Shown here: one piece after another, positions 33,675 through 41,183 of the stretch
How positions within the stretch are numbered: the first letter of the stretch is position 1
Layout of the letters: each line of letters starts with the position of its first letter
Assembly (NCBI RefSeq): GCF_947495705.1
Contig: NZ_CANLZR010000006.1
Coordinates: 1 to 64,000, forward strand
Reading direction: 5' to 3'
From: an uncultured Phycicoccus sp.
GTDB taxonomy: Bacteria > Actinomycetota > Actinomycetes > Actinomycetales > Dermatophilaceae
Length of the DNA: 64,000 bases
Notes under the pieces: model-generated
The model's input: the letters and a program-made list of their open reading frames with translations, nothing else
The model's database searches: none
Told to the model about the DNA's origin: nothing
Program-made: the position numbers and the translations under genes

Positions 33675-34849
33675 GCGACACCTGCCGAGAGCTCGCGCTC
33701 GATGGCCTCCATGAGGTGCTCCTGCACCTCGGGGACGCCGATCCGGGCGACGACACTGGCGAAGAAGCCCCGCACGACGAGGCGCCGGGCCTCGTCCTCG
33801 GGGATACCGCGGGCCATGAGGTAGAACAGCTGCTCGTCGTCGAAGCGGCCCGTGGCCGACGCGTGCCCCGCGCCCTCGATCTCGCCGGTCTCGATCTCGA
33901 GGTTCGGCACCGAGTCGGCGCGCGCGCCGTCGGTGAGGATGAGGTTGCGGTTCAGCTCGTAGGTGTCGGTGCCCTCGGCGCTCGCCCGGATGAGGACGTC
34001 ACCGACCCACACGGTGCGTGCGGTGTCGCCCTGGAGGGCGCCCTTGTACTCGACGTTGCTCCGGCAGTGCGGGGCCTCGTGGTCGACGAACAGGCGGTGC
34101 TCCAGGTGCTGGCCGGCGTCGGCGAAGTACACCCCGAGGCCCTCGAAGGACCCGCCGGGCCCGGTGTACGACGTGTTGGTGTTGAGCCGCACGACGCCGC
34201 CCCCGAGGGTGACGGCGATGTGCCGTGCGCTCGCGTCCCGGCCCACGACGACGTCGTGCTGCGCGAGGTGGTGGCTGCGGTCGTCCCACTCCTGGACGGA
34301 GACGAGCGTGACGTCGCTGCCGTCGCCCGCGAGGACGGTGAGCATCTCGGAGTAGTCGGCGACACCGGAGTGCTCGAGCACGACGGTGGCCCGGCTGAAC
34401 CGGCCCACCCGCACGAGCAGGTGCCCATGGACCAGCTGCTCGGGCGCGCCCGACAGCCGGATGCGGACCGGCTCGGAGAGCTCGGTGTCGGCCGGCACGT
34501 CGACGACGGCCACGCCGCCGCTGTGCTCGGCGGCGACGACGGCGGCCCGGTCCTGGGGCTGCGGGACACCGAGGTCACGCCACTCCTGGACCGGCATCGT
34601 CGTCAGCGTGACGCCCGCGGGCAGGTCCTGGGACCAGTCCAGGCACGCACCCGTGGCCTCGTCACGGAAGAACCGGCCGAGGCGGTCGACGGGGGTGAAC
34701 CGCCACTCCTCCTCGCGCCCGGCCGGGACCGGGAAGGCGGAGACGTCGAAGGACGACGTGCGTTCGGCGCGCGACTGGTCGGGGACCATCGTCGCGGCGC
34801 TGTCGGTGTGCGCCCCGTCGGCGGGGCGCTGTGGGGTCAGCAGGCTCAT
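33671..34849 (-). CDS. sufD: SufD scaffold subunit
   Basis: The 392-residue protein is the SufD partner of SufB in the SufBC2D Fe-S scaffold. Diagnostic features are the N-terminal E-E-W-R-F-T segment, a right-handed beta-helix core, and the C-terminal block G-H-A-S-A-T-G-R-F-D-D-E-Q-L-F-Y-L-M-A-R-G-I containing the conserved SufD His. ATG 34849 was chosen because the 45 codons upstream are intergenic in character. It is separated from sufB by 85 nt holding a small hairpin, the only sizeable gap in the operon. Confidence 0.95.
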   Translation of the reverse strand: MSLLTPQRPADGAHTDSAATMVPDQSRAERTSSFDVSAFPVPAGREEEWRFTPVDRLGRFFRDEATGACLDWSQDLPAGVTLTTMPVQEWRDLGVPQPQDRAAVVAAEHSGGVAVVDVPADTELSEPVRIRLSGAPEQLVHGHLLVRVGRFSRATVVLEHSGVADYSEMLTVLAGDGSDVTLVSVQEWDDRSHHLAQHDVVVGRDASARHIAVTLGGGVVRLNTNTSYTGPGGSFEGLGVYFADAGQHLEHRLFVDHEAPHCRSNVEYKGALQGDTARTVWVGDVLIRASAEGTDTYELNRNLILTDGARADSVPNLEIETGEIEGAGHASATGRFDDEQLFYLMARGIPEDEARRLVVRGFFASVVARIGVPEVQEHLMEAIERELSAGVA

Positions 34850-34895
34850 CGTGTGGGGTCCTCGCGAAGTATCTGGGGGAGCGGAGCGGAGCGGG

Positions 34896-34914
34896 TCCCA
34901 CGGTCTGCGTGGGA
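34896..34914 (-). other. Stem-loop between sufB and sufD
   Basis: A 7-bp perfect stem (34896-34902 with 34908-34914) with a 5-nt loop lies in the 85-nt sufB-sufD gap. It may be an mRNA-processing or stability element. No T-run follows on the minus strand, so full termination is unlikely. Confidence 0.45.
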
Positions 34915-34934
34915 AGAACTTCGTGGGGTGCACA

Positions 34935-36356
34935 TCAGCCGACCGCTCCTTCCATCTGCAGCTCGATGAGTCGGTTGAGCTCAAGGGCGTACTCCATGGG
35001 GAGCTCCTTGGCGATGGGCTCGACGAAGCCGCGCACGATCATCGCCATCGCCTCCTCCTCGGTCATCCCGCGGGACATGAGGTAGAACATCTGGTCCTCG
35101 GACACCTTCGAGACCGTGGCCTCGTGGCCCATCTGGACGTCGTCCTCGCGGATGTCGACGTACGGGTAGGTGTCGGAGCGGCTGATCGTGTCGACGAGCA
35201 GGGCGTCGCACACGACCGAGCTCTTCGAGCCGGTGGCGCCCTCCAGGATCTGGACCAGCCCCCGGTACGAGGTGCGCCCGCCGCCGCGTGCGACCGACTT
35301 GCTGACGATCGAGCTCGACGTGTTGGGCGCGGCGTGGACCATCTTGGACCCGGCGTCCTGGTGCTGGCCCTCGCCCGCGAAGGCGATCGAGAGCGTCTCG
35401 CCCTTGGCGTGCTCGCCGAGGAGGAAGACCGCCGGGTACTTCATCGTGACCTTGGAGCCGATGTTGCCGTCGATCCACTCCATCGTCGCGCCCTCGGCGC
35501 ACGTGGCGCGCTTGGTGACGAGGTTGTAGACGTTGTTCGACCAGTTCTGGATCGTCGTGTAGCGGACGCGGGCGTTCTTCTTCACGACGATCTCGACGAC
35601 CGCGGAGTGCAGCGAGTCGGACTTGTAGATGGGCGCGGTGCAGCCCTCGACGTAGTGCACGTAGGAGCCCTCGTCGGCGATGATCAGCGTCCGCTCGAAC
35701 TGGCCCATGTTCTCGGTGTTGATCCGGAAGTACGCCTGCAGCGGGATGTCGACGTGGACGCCCGGGGGTACGTAGATGAACGAGCCGCCGGACCAGACCG
35801 CGGTGTTGAGGGCGGCGAACTTGTTGTCGCCCGCGGGGATCACGGAGGTGAAGTACTCGCGGAACAGGTCCTCGTGCTCGCGCAGCCCGGTGTCGGTGTC
35901 GACGAAGATGACGCCCTTCTCCTCCAGGTCCTCACGGATCTGGTGGTAGACGACCTCGGACTCGTACTGGGCCGCGACGCCGGCGACCAGACGCTGCTTC
36001 TCGGCCTCGGGGATGCCGAGCCGGTCGTAGGTGTTCTTGATGTCCTCGGGCAGGTCCTCCCAGCTGGTGGCCTGCTTCTCGGTGGACTTCACGAAGTACT
36101 TGATGTTCTGGAAGTCGATGCCGGTGAGGTCGCTGCCCCAGGTCGGCATGGGCTTCTTCTCGAACAGCCGGAGCGACTTGTGGCGCAGGTCCTGCATCCA
36201 CTGCGGCTCGCTCTTGCGGTCGGAGATGTCCTGGACGACCTCGGCGGACAGGCCCCGCCGCGCGGTCTCGCCGGCGGTGTCGCTGTCGGCCCAGCCGAAC
36301 GCGTACTTCCCGAGGTCCTTCAGACCGGGGTTGAGCTCTTCGATGTGGCTCGTCAT
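34935..36356 (-). CDS. sufB: SufB scaffold subunit
   Basis: The 473-residue protein is the core scaffold on which the SUF Fe-S cluster is built. The family signature is clear: [11 protein letters not shown] near 50, [13 protein letters not shown] near 190, Y-V-E-G-C-T-A-P with a conserved Cys, and the C-terminal [21 protein letters not shown]. The ATG overlaps the sufR stop as ATGA, so SufR and SufB are coupled. No intein is present, unlike some mycobacterial SufB genes. Confidence 0.97.
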   Translation of the reverse strand: MTSHIEELNPGLKDLGKYAFGWADSDTAGETARRGLSAEVVQDISDRKSEPQWMQDLRHKSLRLFEKKPMPTWGSDLTGIDFQNIKYFVKSTEKQATSWEDLPEDIKNTYDRLGIPEAEKQRLVAGVAAQYESEVVYHQIREDLEEKGVIFVDTDTGLREHEDLFREYFTSVIPAGDNKFAALNTAVWSGGSFIYVPPGVHVDIPLQAYFRINTENMGQFERTLIIADEGSYVHYVEGCTAPIYKSDSLHSAVVEIVVKKNARVRYTTIQNWSNNVYNLVTKRATCAEGATMEWIDGNIGSKVTMKYPAVFLLGEHAKGETLSIAFAGEGQHQDAGSKMVHAAPNTSSSIVSKSVARGGGRTSYRGLVQILEGATGSKSSVVCDALLVDTISRSDTYPYVDIREDDVQMGHEATVSKVSEDQMFYLMSRGMTEEEAMAMIVRGFVEPIAKELPMEYALELNRLIELQMEGAVG

Positions 36357-37048
36357 CGCGATGGCCTCTCAGTGGTGGGGGTCGGGACGAACGTGGTGCA
36401 GACGTGGTCGCCGTGGGCGAGGGTCGCCAGGCGTTGGACGTGGACGCCGAGGAGGCGGGAGAACGCCTCGGTCTCGGCCTCGCACAGCTCGGGGAACTCG
36501 GTCGCGACGTGCTGGACCGGGCAGTGACCCTGGCACAGCTGCACCCCGGTGAGCGCTGCGGGGGCGCCAGGTGTTCCCACCGGGCGGGCGGAGGCGGCGT
36601 AGCCCTCGGCGTTGAGCGCCTCGACGAGCGCGTCGGTGCGCGCCTCGGCGTCCTCGCCCGCCGCGTCGACGCGGTCGGCGAGGCGGTCCTCGAGACCGGC
36701 CATCCGCTCGACGGCGAAGGCGTGGACGGCGTCCTCGCCCCCGGTGCGGCGCAGGAAGCGCAGCGCCTCGCCGGCAAGGTCGTCGTAGCCCGAGGCGAGT
36801 GCCCGGTGGCCGGCCTCGGTGAGGACCCACACCTTGGCGGGCCGGCCCCGGCGGCGCGGCCCCCCGGCCTCGCGGGACTCCACGAGCCCGGCGGCGTGCA
36901 GGTTGTCGACGTGGCGGCGCACCGCGGTCTCGGTGAAGCCGAGGGTCTCGACGAGAGCGGTGATGCTGACCGGGCCCTCCTGGCTCACGACACGCAGCAG
37001 CCGGTCGCGGGTGCGCGACTCATCGGTGCGGGTGTCGGTATTAACCAC
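36353..37048 (-). CDS. sufR: SufR Fe-S-responsive repressor of the suf operon
   Basis: The 231-residue protein has an N-terminal winged helix-turn-helix (about 11-75, with [13 protein letters not shown] recognition helix) and a C-terminal effector domain with Cys172, Cys176 and Cys189 (C-Q-G-H-C...L-C) plus Cys217, the ligand set proposed for SufR iron-sulfur clusters. In relatives, cluster-bound SufR represses the operon and loss of the cluster derepresses it. It is the first gene of the suf operon, and autoregulation is expected. The GTG start lies 6 nt after TAACAT. Confidence 0.94.
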   Translation of the reverse strand: MVNTDTRTDESRTRDRLLRVVSQEGPVSITALVETLGFTETAVRRHVDNLHAAGLVESREAGGPRRRGRPAKVWVLTEAGHRALASGYDDLAGEALRFLRRTGGEDAVHAFAVERMAGLEDRLADRVDAAGEDAEARTDALVEALNAEGYAASARPVGTPGAPAALTGVQLCQGHCPVQHVATEFPELCEAETEAFSRLLGVHVQRLATLAHGDHVCTTFVPTPTTERPSR

Positions 37049-37054
37049 ACACCC

Positions 37055-37060
37055 ATGTTA
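37055..37060 (-). promoter_or_regulatory. Predicted -10 (TAACAT) of the suf operon
   Basis: TAACAT on the minus strand with a 6-nt gap to GTG ending at 37048. An imperfect dyad of TAAC and GTTA half-sites spans the -10 and the start codon and could be the SufR operator. Confidence 0.5.
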
Positions 37061-37095
37061 GGTAATTGCGGGGACGACGTCCAAGGAAGGGTGCC

Positions 37096-38049
37096 CTAAC
37101 CGGTCGGTCCGGGTGCGTCCCGGACGCCGCTGGGCTCCGGGTCCGGCCCGTCGGCGGTGTCGTCGTCCTCGATCGAGAGGAAGACCGAGGGCATCCGCCG
37201 GCGGGGCGGGGCCACCGACTCCGCCCCGAAGACCCGCTCCCGCAGCGGCGCCGACATGACCCCCAGCGGCGCGGTGAGGACGTAGCCGTAGGCGACGACG
37301 ACGAGGGTGAGGCCCGGTGCGAGGGCGAGCCCGAGGAGCACGGCGACGACGACGGCCGCGGTGCCCACGCGGGCCCGGGGCGTCTCGGGCGAGAGCAGGT
37401 TGCGGAAGGACCGGAACCGGATCGTCATGATCATGAGCAGGGCCGGCACGATGCTGACGAGCAGCGGGAACCACGCGCGCCACGGCCCGGTGCCCGGCCC
37501 CCAGTGCGGTGAGTCGAGCGCGAAGATCGTCGCGATGACGACGGCGGCCGCACCGGGCGAGGGCAGCCCGACGAAGTAGCGCTTGTCCTCGGCCGGGTCG
37601 ATGGTGACGTTGAACCGCGCCAGCCGGAAGGCAGCGCACGCCAGCCAGAGGAACGCGACGAGCCAGGCCAGGATCGGCCACTCGTCCAGGGCCCAGGTGT
37701 GCACGAGCACGGCCGGGGCCACCCCGAACGAGATGAGGTCGGCGAGCGAGTCGAGCTGCAGGCCGAACGGCGATGTCGCGCCGACGAGCCGCGCCACGAA
37801 GCCGTCGGCGATGTCGAGGACGATCGACAGCGCGATGAGGACGGCGGCGGCGGTGAAATGCCCACGGAACGCGAGCAGCACCGACGCGAAGCCGCTCATC
37901 AGGTTGAACGTCGTGAACGTGCTCGGTGCGAGCAACCGGGCGCGTTCGCGCTTGGGCAGCTGGCGGAGCGAGACGACCTGGGCCCCGGTCGGCGACACGA
38001 GCCGCCAGCGGTCCAGGATCCGCCGGCGCGGGGCCGGGTCGCCGCTCAC
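37096..38049 (-). CDS. pssA: CDP-diacylglycerol-serine O-phosphatidyltransferase
   Basis: The 317-residue membrane enzyme forms phosphatidylserine from CDP-diacylglycerol and serine. The CDP-alcohol phosphotransferase signature is complete: Asp79, Asp82-Gly83, Ala86-Arg87, Gly96, Asp100, Asp104. About eight hydrophobic helices follow a basic N-terminal segment, and the tail is Asp/Pro-rich. GTG overlaps the psd stop as GTGA, so the pathway genes are coupled in reverse order of the reactions. Confidence 0.95.
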   Translation of the reverse strand: MSGDPAPRRRILDRWRLVSPTGAQVVSLRQLPKRERARLLAPSTFTTFNLMSGFASVLLAFRGHFTAAAVLIALSIVLDIADGFVARLVGATSPFGLQLDSLADLISFGVAPAVLVHTWALDEWPILAWLVAFLWLACAAFRLARFNVTIDPAEDKRYFVGLPSPGAAAVVIATIFALDSPHWGPGTGPWRAWFPLLVSIVPALLMIMTIRFRSFRNLLSPETPRARVGTAAVVVAVLLGLALAPGLTLVVVAYGYVLTAPLGVMSAPLRERVFGAESVAPPRRRMPSVFLSIEDDDTADGPDPEPSGVRDAPGPTG

Positions 38050-38720
38050 GTGGTCGCCGCCGCAGCCGAGGCGGGCCAGCGCGCGATGACGGTCTCCCCC
38101 GCGACGACCCGCTGCCCGACGGTGACGAGGAGCTCGCACTCGGGCGGGACGAAGACGTCCATCCGGGAGCCGAACTTCATGAGGCCGATGCGCTGCCCGG
38201 TGCTCAGCTCGTCGCCGGGCGCCACCCGGGTCACGACCCGGCGCGCCATGAGTCCCACGATCTGGCGCACGTGCACCCGGCGGGTCGCCCCGTCGACCTC
38301 GCGCTCGAGGGTGATCTCGGACCGCTCGTTGAGGTGCGCGCTCTCGTGCCGGTAGGCCGCGAACCAGCGGCCCGGCTTCTGCACCACCTCGGTGACCCGC
38401 CCCCCGTAGGGCGAGCGGTTCATGTGGACGTCGAAGGCCGACAGGAAGATGCTCACCTGCTGCCAGTCCCCCTCGGGAGCGACACCGTCCTGGCCGTCCC
38501 CGGCGTACATGACCTTGCCGTCGGCCGGGGAGAGCACGTCGTCGACCGGGACCGGGGTGTGGTCGGGCGTGCGGTCCGGGTCGCGGAAGAACGCGGCCAC
38601 GGCCAGGGGCAGGGCTCCCAGGACGAGCGCCGCGCCGGGGCGGCGTGCGAGGAGGGCGAGGGCGGCGGGCACGGCGGCGACCGCTGTGGCGGGTCCGGCC
38701 TCCCGGTCGATGCGTGGCAT
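38046..38720 (-). CDS. psd: Phosphatidylserine decarboxylase proenzyme
   Basis: The 224-residue proenzyme converts phosphatidylserine to phosphatidylethanolamine at the membrane. Self-cleavage between Gly184 and Ser185 (M-K-F-G-S-R-M) would create the pyruvoyl prosthetic group. The conserved D-x-V-L-S-P-A-D-G-K block (60-69) and D-V-H-M-N (His99) are present. One or two N-terminal helices (13-45) anchor it. It is the short actinobacterial/PSD-B-like type. The ATG lies 7 nt after TAGGGT, and that hexamer overlaps the -10 of the divergent ABC gene. Confidence 0.95.
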   Translation of the reverse strand: MPRIDREAGPATAVAAVPAALALLARRPGAALVLGALPLAVAAFFRDPDRTPDHTPVPVDDVLSPADGKVMYAGDGQDGVAPEGDWQQVSIFLSAFDVHMNRSPYGGRVTEVVQKPGRWFAAYRHESAHLNERSEITLEREVDGATRRVHVRQIVGLMARRVVTRVAPGDELSTGQRIGLMKFGSRMDVFVPPECELLVTVGQRVVAGETVIARWPASAAAATT

Positions 38721-38727
38721 GGGCCCA

Positions 38728-38733
38728 ACCCTA
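38728..38733 (-). promoter_or_regulatory. Predicted -10 (TAGGGT) of psd-pssA
   Basis: TAGGGT on the minus strand, 7 nt before the ATG ending at 38720. Its first two bases are the same base pairs as the first two of the opposing -10. Confidence 0.6.
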
Positions 38734-38737
38734 GGAT
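38732..38737 (+). promoter_or_regulatory. Predicted -10 (TAGGAT) of the ABC-2 exporter operon
   Basis: TAGGAT with an 8-nt gap to ATG 38746. It shares its TA base pairs with the psd hexamer. Confidence 0.55.
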
Positions 38738-38745
38738 GAGCAGCC

Positions 38746-39453
38746 ATGACGGTGGTGGCGGCGGTGCGCGAGCTCCGCCGCGTGTTCGGCGGGACGGTCG
38801 CGGTCGACGGCGCCGGGTGGAGCGCCGCAGCGGGCTCGGTCACCGCGGTGCTCGGCCCGAACGGGGCCGGCAAGACCACGACCATCGAGTGCCTCGAAGG
38901 CCTCCAGCGCCCCGACGCCGGGTCGGTCCGGGTCCTGGGAGCCGACCCGTGGCGGGCACCGGCCGAGCACCGCGCGCGGGTGGGGGTGATGCTCCAGGAG
39001 GGCGGGCTCCCCACGACCGCCCGCCCCCTGCCCCTGCTGGTCCATCTCGCCGCGTTGCACAACACGCCACGGTCCGTCGACGACCTCGCGGCGCGGCTCG
39101 GCATCCACGAGTTCGCCCGCACCGCGGTGCGCCGGATGTCGGGGGGTCAGCGGCAGCGGGTCGCCCTCGCCGCCGCCCTCGTCGGCACCCCCGACGTCCT
39201 CTTCCTCGACGAGCCCACGGCCGGGCTGGACCCGCACGCCCGCCTCGACGTGTGGGACCTCGTCCGCGAGGAGTCCCGGCGCGGCGCCGGGGTCGTCCTC
39301 ACGACGCACTCCTTCGAGGAGGCCGAGCGGCTCGCCGACCGGGTCGTCGTGATGGCCCGCGGCCGGGTCGTCGCCGACGGCACGCTCGACGAGGTGCGCA
39401 GCGGCAGCCGGCTCGAGGATGTCTACTTCGCCCTGACCCGGGACGCCCGATGA
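38746..39453 (+). CDS. ABC-2 exporter ATPase subunit
   Basis: The 235-residue ATPase has Walker A G-P-N-G-A-G-K-T (37-44), signature M-S-G-G-Q-R-Q-R, Walker B V-L-F-L-D-E-P-T-A-G-L-D and switch His in L-T-T-H-S-F, matching drug/ABC-2 type exporters of the CcmA/DrrA class. The TGA overlaps the permease ATG as ATGA, so the two form a complete exporter. In many actinobacteria a similar exporter lies just before ctaA, as here, and a link to heme or oxidase assembly is possible but not proven. Confidence 0.93.
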   Translation: MTVVAAVRELRRVFGGTVAVDGAGWSAAAGSVTAVLGPNGAGKTTTIECLEGLQRPDAGSVRVLGADPWRAPAEHRARVGVMLQEGGLPTTARPLPLLVHLAALHNTPRSVDDLAARLGIHEFARTAVRRMSGGQRQRVALAAALVGTPDVLFLDEPTAGLDPHARLDVWDLVREESRRGAGVVLTTHSFEEAERLADRVVVMARGRVVADGTLDEVRSGSRLEDVYFALTRDAR

Positions 39454-40196
39454 CCGCGACCCCCGCGCCGGCCCGCCGGCGCGTCCTCGCCCAGGCGCGG
39501 TTCGAGACCCGCACGCTCCTCGCCAACGGCGAACAGCTGCTCGTCTCACTCGTCCTGCCCGCCCTGGCGCTGGCCGGGCTCACCCTCGCCGCCGTGCCCG
39601 ACCTGGGCCCGAGCCGTCGGGTCGACGTCGCCACGGCCGGCGCGCTCGCGCTCGCGGTCCTGTCGACGGCCTTCACCGGCCAGGCCATCGCGACCGGCTT
39701 CGACCGCCGGGCCGGCGTCCTGCGCCTGTTCGGGACGACGCCGCTCGGGCGCGGCGGGCTGCTCGCGGGGAAGGCCGTGGCGGTGCTGACGGTGCTGGCC
39801 CTCCAGGTCCTCGTCATCGGTGCGCTCGGCGCGGCGCTCGGGTGGCGACCGGACCCGGGCGGGCTGTTGCCGGCCCTCCTCGGCCTGCTGCTCGGCGCCG
39901 GCACGTTCGTCGCGCTCGCGCTGCTCCTCGCCGGGACGGTCCGCGCGGAGGCGGTCCTCGCCCTCGCGAACCTCGCGTGGATCCTGCTGCTGGGCCTCGG
40001 CGTGCTCCTGCCGACCGCCGAGCTGCCGGACGCCCTGGGGGGCGTGGCCCGGGCGCTGCCGTCCGGGGCGCTCGGGGACGCGGTGCGCGCCTCGCTGCTC
40101 GACGGGACCTGGCCCTGGCAGCAATGGCTCGTCCTGACGGCCTGGGGCCTCGCGGCCGCAGCAGCCGCCGGCCGCTGGTTCCGCTGGTCCGGCTGA
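39450..40196 (+). CDS. ABC-2 exporter permease subunit
   Basis: The 248-residue protein has about six hydrophobic helices after a short basic N-terminus, an ABC-2 fold with no catalytic motifs. It starts inside the stop codon of the ATPase gene. The protein is rich in Leu, Ala and Gly and ends with a Trp-rich segment. It should form the membrane channel for the ATPase subunit. Substrate unknown. Confidence 0.88.
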   Translation: MTATPAPARRRVLAQARFETRTLLANGEQLLVSLVLPALALAGLTLAAVPDLGPSRRVDVATAGALALAVLSTAFTGQAIATGFDRRAGVLRLFGTTPLGRGGLLAGKAVAVLTVLALQVLVIGALGAALGWRPDPGGLLPALLGLLLGAGTFVALALLLAGTVRAEAVLALANLAWILLLGLGVLLPTAELPDALGGVARALPSGALGDAVRASLLDGTWPWQQWLVLTAWGLAAAAAAGRWFRWSG

Positions 40197-40231
40197 GGCG
40201 GAGCCCGTCCGGGCGACGAGCGCCCCCGACG

Positions 40232-40237
40232 TACCAT
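40232..40237 (+). promoter_or_regulatory. Predicted -10 (TACCAT) of ctaA
   Basis: TACCAT with a 7-nt gap to GTG 40245. Confidence 0.5.
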
Positions 40238-40244
40238 CGATGCT

Positions 40245-41171
40245 GTGACCGCGACGCTCCTGCCACAGTCCGTCTCGTCCGTGTGGGTGCGGCGCTGGAC
40301 CTGGGCGACGCTCGTCGCGAACGTCGTCATCATCCTCACCGGCGGGCTCGTCCGGCTGACCGGTTCGGGCCTCGGCTGCCCCACGTGGCCGCGCTGCACG
40401 GACGACTCGTTCGTCCCGCACCGCGAGCTCGGCGCGCACGGCCTCATCGAGTTCGGCAACCGGCTCCTCACCTACGTCCTCATCGCCATCGTCCTCGCCA
40501 CCGTCGTCGCCGTGTGGCGCTGGGCCGGCACGAGCCGGTCGCTGCGTCAGCACGCCGTCGTGCTCGCGTTCGGCATCCCGCTCCAGGGCGTCGTCGGCGG
40601 CATCACCGTCCTCACCGACCTCAACCCGTGGATCGTCGCCGTCCACCTCCTGCTCTCCCTCGTCCTCGTCGCGCTCTCGGTGTGGCTCGTCGTGCGCGTC
40701 CGCGGTGTCGCGGGGCCGGCCGCGGACCGCGGCGTCCGACGGCTCGCCGCCGCCCTGTACGCGCTGGTGTGGGTCGCCGTGTACCTCGGCACCGTCGTCA
40801 CGGGCAGCGGGCCGCACGCCGGTGACGCGAACGCCCCCCGCAACGGGCTCTCCCCCGAGACCTGGAGCCACATCCACGCCGTCGCCGTGTACGCCCTCGT
40901 GGCCGTGACCCTCGCTCTCTGGTGGGCCGTGCGGGGCACCCCGTTGCGCCGCGCCGCCACCGTCGTCCTCGGCGTCGAGCTCGCCCAGGGAGCGGTCGGG
41001 TTCGTCCAGTACTGGACCGGCCTGCCCGTGCCCCTCGTGACCCTGCACCTGCTCGGAGCCGCGGCGCTCGTGGCCGCCGCGACGTGGCTGGTCCTGCTCG
41101 TGAACGGCGCCCCGGGCGCACGACACGACGACGCCGAGCAGCACCGCGTCCGCTCCGGCGCGGAGCGCTGA
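40245..41171 (+). CDS. ctaA: Heme A synthase (COX15/CtaA family)
   Basis: The 308-residue integral membrane protein oxidises the methyl group of heme O to give heme A for cytochrome c oxidase. It has eight predicted helices. Conserved His residues lie in H-G-L-I-E-F-G-N-R, V-H-L-L-L-S, H-I-H-A-V-A and L-H-L-L-G, the heme-coordinating positions of the family. The Cys pair in the first loop (G-C-P-T-W-P-R-C) matches the Bacillus-like type. The partner ctaB lies on the far side of a LuxR-type regulator gene. Confidence 0.94.
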   Translation: MTATLLPQSVSSVWVRRWTWATLVANVVIILTGGLVRLTGSGLGCPTWPRCTDDSFVPHRELGAHGLIEFGNRLLTYVLIAIVLATVVAVWRWAGTSRSLRQHAVVLAFGIPLQGVVGGITVLTDLNPWIVAVHLLLSLVLVALSVWLVVRVRGVAGPAADRGVRRLAAALYALVWVAVYLGTVVTGSGPHAGDANAPRNGLSPETWSHIHAVAVYALVAVTLALWWAVRGTPLRRAATVVLGVELAQGAVGFVQYWTGLPVPLVTLHLLGAAALVAAATWLVLLVNGAPGARHDDAEQHRVRSGAER

Positions 41172-41183
41172 TCCGCGCGGGTC

